Shown: piece by piece, positions 8,949-16,435 of the stretch
Layout: every line of letters begins with the position of its first letter
How positions within the stretch are numbered: the first letter of the stretch is position 1
NCBI RefSeq assembly: GCF_021735925.1
Contig: NZ_WMEA01000009.1
Span: 1-21,439 of the forward strand
Direction of reading: 5' to 3'
DNA length: 21,439 nucleotides
Origin: Loktanella sp. M215
GTDB lineage: Bacteria > Pseudomonadota > Alphaproteobacteria > Rhodobacterales > Rhodobacteraceae
Made by a program: the position numbers and the translations under genes
Notes under the pieces: generated by a model
Told to the model about the DNA's origin: nothing
Database searches by the model: none
Seen by the model: only the letters and a program-made list of their open reading frames with translations

Positions 8949-9986
8949 CTACCGCGCCGAGTAACTTTTACACCATGTGGTGAAGGTTTTCTCGATGCTG
9001 GTTGCATCCAGCGGGATCGACTTCTCGCCGCACCACTTGCGAAACGCATCGGCCAATTTGCGAAGATCCGGGACGTGCCCACCTTCCAGCCTTGGCGCAG
9101 TGTCCCGTGCGATGCGGTCCCAAGGCTGCGTGTCCCGCACCGTGCCATGTTCTGGGAAGGTTAGGGACGGGGTTTCCGCTGTCCCGTCGCGCCGCGCCTT
9201 GCGGCCTGTCTTAGGGCGATCCAACTCACGCTTCGTGTCTCGCTTCCGCTCCGGCTCTTTTTCAGCCCAGGCGATAGTAATGCCGGTCACGGTACGCCCA
9301 ACTTTGCGCGGTGTGGCGGTCAACGTCATTCGTGAGGTTTGATTGATTTCGTCGATGGCAGCTTCCAATGCAAAACGTCGGAAATCTGCGAAACGATTCA
9401 TCTTACCTTCTGGGACACCCATTATCGTGCGTAACTCTGACACAGTGAAGGTTTTGCTGGTGACGTAGTTCAGGTTCACCAGCGAGGCGACGTACTGGAA
9501 CAGCAGGATCGAATACTTCGAGGACAGGGCGAAGACCGTCTGGCGATCCATGATGGCCCAATGGCACGAGTTCTCTGCCATTTCCCGAAATGCGCCGCCG
9601 AACCACCATGCGACCAATAGATTATCGCTGTCTTCATCGCGGTAATCCAGCTTTGCCCGATCCAGAAACCCACCAATAATCTCGCACTGAGCGTCGGTGT
9701 CGTCGAAGACCATCACAGCGCCCGCCAGCTCGATGAACAGTTTGCGCAGCGTGGCCCGCGAATGGTTTCGCATCCCGGTGATGGACTTAATGCTGGCCAG
9801 CCGGAGCTCGTGGCGCACGTCTTCAGCCATGCGCCCGCCCGCCGTCGCAATGAGCAGGTGCATCAGCTTGAGAGCTTCAGCGCTTGGCGGGTTCTCAATG
9901 TAAACGCCCCGCGCCACCTCAGCAGGTAGCACCGTTTTAGCATCATCATGGGCGCGGTCAGCAGCAACTTGGAGTGTCTTTATCAT
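8949..9986 (-). CDS. rep: Rep_3-superfamily plasmid replication initiator, intact copy
   Basis: 345 residues from the ATG at 9986. A longer GTG start at 10016 would lie inside the operator and is rejected. The protein shows two winged-helix-like parts: about 35-110 (AEALKLMHLLIATAGGRM onward) and 145-240. The latter has KYSILLFQYVASLVNL followed by TVSELRTIMGVPEGKMNRFADFRR, the second winged helix typical of Rep_3 initiators, and the RKVGRTVTGITI strand pair. A basic linker (244-265) leads to a 75-residue tail ending FRKWCGEKSIPLDATSIEKTFTTWCKSYSAR. It would bind the iterons at 10032-10115 to start replication and, as a dimer, repress itself. The second pass has one extra t and is frameshifted near its start. 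Confidence 0.93.
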   Translation of the reverse strand: MIKTLQVAADRAHDDAKTVLPAEVARGVYIENPPSAEALKLMHLLIATAGGRMAEDVRHELRLASIKSITGMRNHSRATLRKLFIELAGAVMVFDDTDAQCEIIGGFLDRAKLDYRDEDSDNLLVAWWFGGAFREMAENSCHWAIMDRQTVFALSSKYSILLFQYVASLVNLNYVTSKTFTVSELRTIMGVPEGKMNRFADFRRFALEAAIDEINQTSRMTLTATPRKVGRTVTGITIAWAEKEPERKRDTKRELDRPKTGRKARRDGTAETPSLTFPEHGTVRDTQPWDRIARDTAPRLEGGHVPDLRKLADAFRKWCGEKSIPLDATSIEKTFTTWCKSYSAR

Positions 9987-10023
9987 ATGTGAGTTTTTAC
10001 ATAGTATAAAACTCACATGTCAA
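9987..10023 (-). promoter_or_regulatory. rep promoter and autoregulatory operator
   Basis: Perfect 11-bp inverted repeat atgtgagtttt (9987-9997) / aaaactcacat (10008-10018), 10-base spacer, directly abutting the rep start codon. The halves share CTCACAT with the iterons, as in Rep_3 plasmids whose initiator dimer represses at inverted half-iterons. A perfect -35 TTGACA reads on the minus strand at 10023-10018; TATACT lies too close and GTAAAA at 17 bp is weak, so the -10 is unsure. Confidence 0.7.
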
Positions 10024-10031
10024 CTCGTACC

Positions 10032-10115
10032 AGCGTCCCCATTTCTCACATAAGCGTCCCCATTTCTCACATAAGCGTCCCCATTTCTCACATAAGCGTC
10101 CCCATTTCTCACATA
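10032..10115. repeat. Replication origin iterons, four 21-bp direct repeats
   Basis: Four identical units of exactly 21 bases at 10032, 10053, 10074 and 10095, each beginning agcgtccccatttc and ending tcacata. They lie upstream of rep and next to an AT-rich stretch, the standard layout of an iteron-controlled origin. No good DnaA box was found nearby. No spacers, so not CRISPR. Confidence 0.9.
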
Positions 10116-10180
10116 TAAGACCACAAGTTATTGTATTTAAATATAAGTTTCGCCCTGAACTTATAGAACTTATGAACAAG
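10116..10180. other. AT-rich stretch beside the iterons (possible DNA unwinding element)
   Basis: About 65 bases with runs such as ttattgtatttaaatataag and a short repeat gaacttatagaacttat. Its position next to the iterons suggests origin melting. It is followed by aaaggcgctgcgcgctttttt (hairpin with t-run) at 10181-10201, whose role is unclear. Confidence 0.5.
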
Positions 10181-10315
10181 AAAGGCGCTGCGCGCTTTTT
10201 TGTAAAAATATGGATGGTTTTGGTGCGGATGGGACCGTTGCGCCTTCAAGGCTTACTTGATCTGTAATACATATTGGTACACATAGATGGTGCCCAGAAC
10301 GCAAGGAGTGATGCC

Positions 10316-10573
10316 ATGCCTCGAAATACATCCGTGACTCTTGGAGATCATTTTACCGGTTTCATCAGCGAGCAGGTCGAGACCGGTCGTTATGGCTCAG
10401 CCAGCGATGTTGTGCGTGCTGGACTACGGCTTTTGGAAGAGCACGAAGCCCAAGTGAAGGCCTTGCAGGATGCTCTCATCGCCGGAGAAAAATCAGGGAA
10501 GCCCCGCGCCTTTGACAGCGAAACCTTCCTGAGCCGCATGCATGCGAAGCATGCGGCCTCGCATGCCGGATAA
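10316..10573 (+). CDS. parD: ParD-type antitoxin
   Basis: 85 residues. The start ATG at 10316 has AAGGAG (10303-10308) seven bases upstream. Residues 1-40 ([19 protein letters not shown] then [19 protein letters not shown]) are the classic ParD ribbon-helix-helix with the [16 protein letters not shown] signature. The C-terminal part that would wrap the toxin follows (41-85). It overlaps parE by 11 bases. ParD binds ParE and represses the operon. The copy at the right window edge is partial and carries a 4-base insertion. Confidence 0.93.
   Translation: MPRNTSVTLGDHFTGFISEQVETGRYGSASDVVRAGLRLLEEHEAQVKALQDALIAGEKSGKPRAFDSETFLSRMHAKHAASHAG
10533..10557 (+). promoter_or_regulatory. Hairpin just before the parE start
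   Basis: Perfect 9-bp stem gccgcatgc / gcatgcggc with a 7-base loop at the end of parD, five bases before the parE ATG. No Shine-Dalgarno is visible for parE, so parE translation probably depends on ribosomes opening this stem while reading parD. Confidence 0.4.
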
Positions 10574-10856
10574 GTCCTACACGCTGGCCCCGCTGGCGGA
10601 GATCGATCTGGAAGAGATCTGGTTCTACACGTTTCAGACGTGGTCGCTTGCTCAAGCGGACAGCTACCTTCGCGATCTGGTTGCAGCATTCGAGGCCTTG
10701 GTCTTGGGTGTCAGGACAGGCCGAGAGGTCGATGTGCGCCCCGGCTATCTGAAATGCCCCGTAGGATCGCACATGATCTATTTTCGGGAGCGGAAAGACC
10801 GCATTGAGATTATGCGGGTGCTGCACCAGCGGCAGGATCTCGGCCTGAACCTCTGA
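10563..10856 (+). CDS. parE: ParE-type toxin
   Basis: 97 residues from the ATG at 10563, which overlaps the parD stop. RelE/ParE fold: YTLAPLAEIDLEEIWFYTFQ (6-25), a second helix ending in FEALV, then the strand block VRPGYLKCPVGSHMIYFRER and the C-terminal IEIMRVLHQRQD motif. ParE toxins inhibit DNA gyrase. With ParD it forms an addiction module directly beside the origin. It lies entirely in the stretch read only once, so no second-pass check is possible. It is convergent with the DUF6118-like gene 22 bases away. Confidence 0.92.
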   Translation: MPDKSYTLAPLAEIDLEEIWFYTFQTWSLAQADSYLRDLVAAFEALVLGVRTGREVDVRPGYLKCPVGSHMIYFRERKDRIEIMRVLHQRQDLGLNL

Positions 10857-10878
10857 ACGGTACAGGCCGTATTCTGTG

Positions 10879-11499
10879 TCACTGTGCGGTTTGCCAGATG
10901 ACACAGGCGAAGGTTCCCTCAGACGGCAGAGTCTCTCCACGGAGGTCTCTGCAGGCTGCATCTGACGCATTGATCCTGAGCGCAGCGCTCGCCTCTCTGA
11001 GGACGGCGTATCTGTTCGCCGGCTCTCGGGCAAAGAAGCCCACAGCACCACAGAGCGCCCCTATGAGGGCGATCACGCCCACTCTGCGCCACTTGCCTTC
11101 CTGATGGGCCTCTATGACGCTCAGGAGCCTGTCTGAGGCCGCATTGAACATCTGGCTAGCCTCTTTCTGCGCCGCAGCGGCTTCCCCGACCCGGTGGGTG
11201 ATCTCCACGGACTTCGCACGCATCTCGCGTGCGGCCTCTCCGGCAGCGTTCAGGGCTGCGCGATCCTCCCGCATGGCCTTGTCCAGAATGACTGAGATTG
11301 CCTTGCCGTTGGTCTCCCAGTTGGTCTGTTTGGCGATGGTCTGCACATAGACGCGTGCATCCTGGACAGAGGCTGCCGTTGCCGCTGTCTGCTGCTGGAC
11401 GGCAATCAGCTTGGTGGTGTTCTCCGCTGTGGCATCGAGCAGTGCGTTGATCTTCTCGTCCTGGGGCATGGGTGCCGCGGGGTTTACCGGATCAGCCAT
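10879..11499 (-). CDS. DUF6118-like coiled-coil membrane protein of the mobilisation region, intact copy
   Basis: 206 residues. A polar N-terminus (ADPVNPAAPMPQDE) leads to a long alanine- and glutamine-rich helical, probably coiled-coil region (about 15-135). One transmembrane segment follows (RVGVIALIGALCGAVGFFA, 139-157), then a short C-terminal domain with paired cysteines (C183, C199). The arrangement resembles DUF6118 proteins found beside relaxase genes in alphaproteobacteria; function is not known, though a membrane role in mobilisation is plausible. Its ATG overlaps the end of the MobC-like gene by 8 bases, so the two are translationally coupled. Confidence 0.7.
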   Translation of the reverse strand: MADPVNPAAPMPQDEKINALLDATAENTTKLIAVQQQTAATAASVQDARVYVQTIAKQTNWETNGKAISVILDKAMREDRAALNAAGEAAREMRAKSVEITHRVGEAAAAQKEASQMFNAASDRLLSVIEAHQEGKWRRVGVIALIGALCGAVGFFAREPANRYAVLREASAALRINASDAACRDLRGETLPSEGTFACVIWQTAQ

Positions 11500-11743
11500 T
11501 GCGCGCCGCCTTCTTGTCGAGGTCTGCCAAGAGCGGCTGAATGTCTTTCACGTCGAGATCCCGTGTCACCCGTTCGCGCAGCAGCCCTGCCAGCTTTGCC
11601 GCTGCTTCCGGACTTTCCATTGCAGCCTTCACGACGATAGCGCCTGCGATGATCTTGACGCGGGTGTCGGTGGATTTTTTCTTTGACTTGAGCCTTGAGA
11701 GCTTGTCCTGAGCGGATGCAATCTGCTGGTCTATTGTCTTCAT
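11492..11743 (-). CDS. Small MobC/TraD-like mobilisation accessory protein, intact copy
   Basis: 83 residues from the ATG at 11743, preceded by AAGGAG; an upstream ATG-like start at 11776 lacks such a site. A short helical stretch (IDQQIASAQDKLSRLKSKKK, 4-23) is followed by TDTRVKIIAGAIVVKAA (25-41), the pattern seen in small TraD/MobC proteins encoded divergently from TraA/MobA relaxases. A helical C-terminus (LLRERVTRDLDVKDIQPLLAD) completes it. It probably helps the relaxase bind or open oriT. First gene of a two-gene operon with the DUF6118-like protein. Confidence 0.7.
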   Translation of the reverse strand: MKTIDQQIASAQDKLSRLKSKKKSTDTRVKIIAGAIVVKAAMESPEAAAKLAGLLRERVTRDLDVKDIQPLLADLDKKAARNG

Positions 11744-11891
11744 TGCGCACTCCTTGGGGTTGTGCTTTGATAGCAAGCGCCGGGGTGTGGGTAAAGGGCT
11801 GGTAGCACGAAGTGCTCACCTATACGTCGTTGCACGACGGCGAGCGAAGGACCGCTGCGCATCCTTTCGAAACCAAGCCAAGAGGGCGATC
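11744..11891. other. Divergent mobilisation promoter region with candidate oriT
   Basis: Between divergent mob genes, where oriT usually lies in MobQ plasmids. Visible: imperfect inverted repeat ggtagcac-gaa-gtgctcacc (11801-11820), perfect cgtcgt-tgc-acgacg (11825-11839), then gcgagcgaaggaccgctgcg up to 11860. The tgcgc near 11856 could be the nick region by analogy to RSF1010-type sites, but the match is short. Confidence 0.5.
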
Positions 11892-13043
11892 ATGGCGATT
11901 TATCATTTTGATGCCTCTGTGATCTCCCGCAGCAAGGGGCGGTCCGCGACCGCCGCGAGCGCCTACCGCGCCGCCGAGCGTGTGCGCGATCTGCGCACCG
12001 GCGAGGTGCACGACTACACCCGCAAGGATGGCGTCCTGCACACCGAGATCCTTGCCCCGGAGCACGCGCCCGACTGGGCGCGTGACCGGTCGTCTCTCTG
12101 GAACGCCGTCGAGGCTGTCGAGCGGCGCAAGGATGCGCAGGTCAGCCGCGAGGTGCGCGTGGCCCTGCCCTCCGAGCTGACGCCGGAACAGAACCGCGAT
12201 CTCGTGCGCGGGTTCGTTCAGGCGCAGTTCGTCGCCCGCGGTATGGTCGCTGACATCGCCCTCCACGCCCCGGGGCGTGAAGGCGACCAGCGGAACCACC
12301 ACGCGCATATCATGCTGACCACCCGCGAGATTGGCCCCGAGGGGTTCGGGGCCAAGAACCGCGACTGGAACGCCAAGGAGCTGCTGGTGGACTGGCGGTC
12401 GTCCTGGGCCGATCACGTCAACCACACCCTTGAGCGCTGCAACGTCCACGAGCGGGTGGATCACCGCACGCTGGAGGCGCAGCGCGAGGAGGCGCTTGAG
12501 CGGGCCTATGCGGCCGAGCGCAACGGCGACGAGCGGGTCCACGTCGCGGAGATGGCGCGGGCCGTGGCGCTGGACCGCCCGCCCCTGCCCGACGTCGGCG
12601 CCCGGGGCTGGAGCATGATGCGGCGCGGCATCGCCACACCGGCCTCCGATCGCTGGCAGGAGGTGCGCGAGATCGGCCTTCAGGTGCGCGAGGTCGCGCG
12701 GGAGTTCCAGACGCAGGCCCGCGAATGGCTGGAGCGGGCGCTGGACCGGGTGCAGGAGCGCGCGGCAGCGCTTGGCCTCACCCGCGCCCCGGAGACGGCG
12801 CTGGAGCGGCTGCAAGCCGCCCGTGCATCGCGAGGGGCCGAGGAGAGGCCGCAGAACGCCCTTGAGCGGCTACAGGCGGCGCGGGAGGGGCGAGGCGAGG
12901 ACCGGAGCGTTGAGATCGCGCGCAATGTCGAGAGCGCCGGCCAAGACCTGACGGAGCAGGATCGGGAGAGAGCAAAGGTGTTGGAGCGCGAACGCATGCT
13001 GGAACGGGAGCGGGGTATCGAGCGCGAAGGGCGGGGGGTATAG
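11892..13043 (+). CDS. mobA: MobA/MobL-family (MobQ) relaxase, intact copy
   Basis: 383 residues. The ATG at 11892 has AGAGGG five bases upstream; in-frame codons further up are noncoding. The N-terminus (AIYHFDASVISRSKGRSATAASAYRAAE) matches MobQ motif I with Y25 placed as in RSF1010 MobA, the tyrosine that attacks oriT. The metal-binding HHAH motif (QRNHHAHIMLTTR, H136, H137, H139) follows. Residues 230-383 are helical, charged and contain a duplicated ALERLQAAR-x-x-RG unit. There is no helicase or primase domain, so this is a minimal relaxase. It nicks oriT and pilots the strand; the plasmid would be mobilisable, not self-transmissible, as no mating-pair genes are present. Confidence 0.93.
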   Translation: MAIYHFDASVISRSKGRSATAASAYRAAERVRDLRTGEVHDYTRKDGVLHTEILAPEHAPDWARDRSSLWNAVEAVERRKDAQVSREVRVALPSELTPEQNRDLVRGFVQAQFVARGMVADIALHAPGREGDQRNHHAHIMLTTREIGPEGFGAKNRDWNAKELLVDWRSSWADHVNHTLERCNVHERVDHRTLEAQREEALERAYAAERNGDERVHVAEMARAVALDRPPLPDVGARGWSMMRRGIATPASDRWQEVREIGLQVREVAREFQTQAREWLERALDRVQERAAALGLTRAPETALERLQAARASRGAEERPQNALERLQAAREGRGEDRSVEIARNVESAGQDLTEQDRERAKVLERERMLERERGIEREGRGV

Positions 13044-13046
13044 CAT

Positions 13047-13337
13047 TTGAGGCAGGCTATTCACGAATTTAGTAGCAGTTTGGGTGTTCGAATCTACTTA
13101 CTCCATCGCTGCGTTGAATCCGATGTATCAAGGGCGGAACCGATCTTTCGCGCAATGTCACTTGTCTGTACCATTCTGGTCAAAAGCAGACTTAAAAAGT
13201 TCCTGATGCCAGATACTGTTGTACTGCTAACAGACAAGCTCTTTAGACCCGAGCTGTTGCTGCTGGATAAACCTACGGCAATCATTCATCATTCATGTCA
13301 GGTTCAGTATGATAAGCGAAATTTAATCTTTTTATAA
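13047..13337 (+). CDS. Doubtful 96-codon open frame after mobA
   Basis: Starts at TTG three bases after the mobA stop and ends before the terminator hairpin. No domain, no clear ribosome site. The first pass reads longer (to 2421) because of an extra t. A 63-codon frame overlaps on the other strand. It could be a small gene, a remnant, or chance. Confidence 0.2.
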   Translation: MRQAIHEFSSSLGVRIYLLHRCVESDVSRAEPIFRAMSLVCTILVKSRLKKFLMPDTVVLLTDKLFRPELLLLDKPTAIIHHSCQVQYDKRNLIFL

Positions 13338-13355
13338 GAACCTCTGAGATTTCTA

Positions 13356-13385
13356 TCTCTCATTAAGAGCCTGAGAGAATTTTTT
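13356..13385 (+). terminator. Rho-independent-like terminator after mobA
   Basis: Stem tctctca (13356-13362) / tgagaga (13372-13378), 9-base loop, then a run of six t (13380-13385). It separates mobilisation transcription from the SIR2 gene. Confidence 0.55.
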
Positions 13386-13426
13386 CATCGCGACGCAATG
13401 GCCTCGCTTTAAATTTTGAGGCTAAA

Positions 13427-15890
13427 ATGCCAATTACTATTAAATCCCTCGTCTCTGAGCTGACTCCAAGCAACACGGTTTTAGTTTTTGGTGCGGGAGC
13501 ATCTCTTCCGTCAGGGGCTCCAAGCGTCTGGAACCTATGCGAACATTTGGCTCCTATAATTGGAGAGGATCCTGGAACCTATAACTTTGCTGAACTCTGT
13601 TCCCTTTTTGAATACAAAAAAAACCGTAAGGAGCTTGTTGCACAGGTAAGGTCGAAGTTTAAGGGACTGCGGCCAACTGGGGGCTTACAAAATGTAGCAG
13701 AATACGATTGGGTTTCGATTTTTACAACAAATTACGATGATCTTGTTGAAAAGGCGTTCTTAAAAAGAAGTAAAGACATCCGAGTTTTTTCTTCCAATTT
13801 TGATTTTGGTGAGCCTACGCCTCCTACGTCAACATCAATATTCAAAATTCATGGGACGATTGGACACGATACTTCGGATGGCCATCGATCTAAAATGATT
13901 CTGACTGAGGAAGACAATGATACTGTGGAGGACTATCGCGAAGCCCTCTACGACAGATTTAAAAATGATTTAAACTCGCATGACGCAGTTATTATAGGGC
14001 AGTCCCTAGCTGATCCAGATTTGGATACATTAGTAAAGCGAGCCTTGAAGCTCCGGCAGAAATCCTATTCATCAGGAAGAATATTTCTTCTTGTATATAC
14101 GGAAGACCAAAATCGAGCGATGCTTTTAGAAAGAAAGGGGCTACAGGTCGTATTTGGTGGAATAGATGATTTCTTTTTTGAGCTTGCAAAGCAGTCTCAT
14201 CAGGTTGTTCCCGTTTCCGAAACCTCAGATGACCCACTTATTCAAAGTACGATATTAAGATCTATTACCGTTGATATTGAACATCAAGCAAATCAGATAC
14301 CTCCTGACTTTCCGAAAATGTTTGGAGGCGGCGCACCAACCTATTCAGATATTAGAGCCGGATTCACCTTTCCCAGGACAAATAAAGAGCGGGTTTCTGA
14401 TAAACTACAAAACGACGTTCAGTACTCAGTAGTATTGGGCGCGAGTGGTGTTGGGAAAACATCTCTAGCACGTCAAATTGCATTTGACTTAGTTGGAAAA
14501 AGGCTATTTGGGGTGGGAGCACAATCCAGACCGTGAGTTCATCGCCGATGAATGGAGAAATGTCGCCAGAGCTTTAGAGGAAAGTCAGCGAAATGCTGTA
14601 ATGGTACTGGACGATGCACACCTTTACCTTCACGAGATTAATAATCTAATTAATTGGTTACATGATGATGGGTCAAAGCGACTGCGGCTTATACTGACAT
14701 CTGCCAAGAACCATTGGAAGCCGCGGATCAAGACCGCAAATCTATATAAATCCGTGGAGCTTATAGAGTTATCCACTCTTGATCCAACTGAAATTGGAAG
14801 CCTTCTTTCATTGGTTCAGGGGGTTCCAGAAATCGCAAAGCTAGTGGACAAAAGCTTTAAAGGTTTTACCCTTCAAGAACGTCGACGGCGTCTAATTGAA
14901 AGATGCAATAAAGATTTCTTTGTTTGTATGAAGAATATTTTTGCAAACGACAGCTTCGATACAATCGTATTGCGTGAGTTTTCTGGTGTTAACCCTAATT
15001 ATCAATCTGTTTATAAAGTAATTTGCGCGTTGGAAAGCTTCGGAGTCCGAGTTCACCGTCAACTTGTGGTTCGACTACTTCAAATTACTGCTCAAGATAT
15101 TGGTATGGTTCTAGAGAACCTTGAAGGGCTCGTAGAAGAGTATCAAATAAACAAGCGAGAGAGTATCTTCGGTTGGAGTGGGCGACATCCTGTAATATCT
15201 GAAATAATCTCGAAGCATAAGTTTGGTGGTCAAAAGGAGATTTTTGCGTTGCTGAAGCAAGTAGCTTCTAACATTTCGCCAACATACGATATTGAAATTA
15301 GAACCATCCGGCAGCTTTGTAGTTTTGAAGGAGGTATATCACGTATTTCGGACGTATCATCTCAGAATGAACTTCTGAGAATAATGATCTCAGTAGCTCC
15401 GCGAGAAAGGGTGCCGCGGCATCGACTTATCACTAATCTGATTAATAATGGGCATTTCCCAGATGCTGAAGCGGAAATTAGGATCTTCGAAAATGATTTG
15501 GGAGCTGATGGACCCGTTCGGAGATATAGAGTTCGCTTACTCATTGAGCGGGCAATAGGTACCGTGGGCTTGATGCTGGACGATAAATCAAAGATGCTAA
15601 ACGATGCATTCAGCGCAGCGCTAAAAATTCTTAAGGGCGATCCATTCAATCGTCAAAATCTTCAACTTCATGCAGACGTATCCTTGGAGCTATATCGTGT
15701 GTCGGGCGACAATGCTTTCATCGATGATGCGCTCGAAGCTATGAAGGTTGCTGAAAAAGAAGTCGGTGACCCAGATATTACAAGAATGATACATCGTTTC
15801 GAACGGCGAGTTTCACCTGTAAGTGGAGATATTGTTGAAATGGAAGTTATTGAGGATATCGATGATATAGATATTGAAAGAGATTTGTAA
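13427..15890 (+). CDS. SIR2-domain plus STAND-type P-loop NTPase protein (candidate anti-phage effector)
   Basis: The consensus protein is 820 residues once one extra a at 14497-14501 is removed. SIR2 NADase domain, about 10-260: GAGAS (22-26) for the nucleotide, TTNYDD with N102, KIHG with H142, and GQSLADPD (191-198). N102 and H142 correspond to the asparagine and histidine essential in ThsA- and DSR-type defence SIR2 domains. P-loop NTPase, about 310-480: Walker A GASGVGKTS (338-346), Walker B VMVLDDAH (391-398), then LRLILTSAK. The remaining 340 residues are helical without a recognised repeat and could sense a ligand; the tail is very acidic (EVIEDIDDIDIERDL). The architecture is that of Avs/STAND-like sensors: target binding would drive NTP-dependent assembly and NAD depletion. 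Start has GAGG five bases upstream. Much more AT-rich than mobA, so probably acquired separately. Stands alone between two terminators. Confidence 0.85.
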
Positions 15891-15960
15891 AATATCTGCG
15901 AAAGACTATTAGCGGCAGGTTTTTTTGTAGCATTAATAATAAAAACATTCGTTATTGGAG

Positions 15961-15996
15961 TAGTCGCTGGCCTCTAAGGCTATAGGCCAGCGACTA
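15961..15996. terminator. Bidirectional terminator-like hairpin between SIR2 and VOC genes
   Basis: Identical to 5023-5058: 13-bp perfect arms and a 10-base loop between convergent genes. Confidence 0.6.
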
Positions 15997-16008
15997 GTTT
16001 AGAAGAGA

Positions 16009-16435
16009 TCAATCGTCCGGAGGAAGTAGATCCGGGTTCCAGACGATCTCCCATAAGTGACCGTCAGGGTCCGCGAAGTAGGCGGCGTAGCCACCATAGA
16101 ATGTATCCTGGGCGGATTTGATGATTTTGGCCCCGGCCCGCGCTGCCGCCCTCAAACCCTGATCGACGTCTTCTCGACGCACTACATTGTGCCCGATGGT
16201 AAGGGCGGTGGGGCTAATTGGCTGCACCGGGAGCCCAGTATCATGGGCAATGTCGGCCTGCGCCCACAGAGCGAGCTTTAGCCCGCCAGACAGGTCGAAA
16301 AAACGCAACCGCGCCATGCTCGAATTCCCGTCCTATGATGCCTGTTGTCGGCAGTCCAAGTCCATCTCGGTAGAATGCCAGCGATCTTTCGAGATCAGCT
16401 ACGCCAAGCGTCAGAACGGATATTAGAGGTTTCAT
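16009..16435 (-). pseudogene. VOC-superfamily protein, second-pass copy with one frameshift
   Basis: 427 bases against 426 in the intact copy at 5071-5496. The run at 16298-16303 has six a instead of five and shifts the frame after residue 46. Probably a sequencing error. Confidence 0.85.

Larger units (their letters stand above)
1..10948. repeat. First pass of the ~10.94 kb plasmid unit
   Basis: The sequence at base 1 (ctgcaggctgcatctgacgc) reappears at 10949, and gene order, strands and intergenic DNA then repeat colinearly. The offset between passes drifts between about 10938 and 10948 because the passes differ by small indels, mostly in homopolymers. Bases 1 to about 870 carry many substitutions and indels relative to 10949-11817; the rest differs only sparsely. 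Bases 10498-10948 have no second reading. The simplest reading is a circular plasmid assembled as an untrimmed linear concatemer. Confidence 0.95.

Noticed and set aside
9987..10016. Extended rep start at GTG 10016
   Set aside because: It would code through the operator palindrome; the ATG at 9986 directly follows the operator and starts a typical protein.
10032..10115. Possible CRISPR-like array
   Set aside because: The four 21-bp units are directly adjacent with no spacers and sit beside rep; they are iterons.
10181..10201. GC hairpin with six t as a terminator
   Set aside because: The stem is imperfect, the passes differ in it, and no gene on the + strand ends upstream; kept only as a note in the AT-rich region.
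11754..11891. N-terminal extension of MobA by 46 residues
   Set aside because: It runs through the candidate oriT and promoter; ATG 11892 has a good ribosome site and places Y25 as in MobQ relaxases.
11820..12815. Long open frame (331 codons) antisense to mobA, with a shorter version at 944-1870
   Set aside because: It lies opposite a clear relaxase in GC-rich DNA, has no domain and is rich in P, R, A, L and H as expected of a shadow frame.
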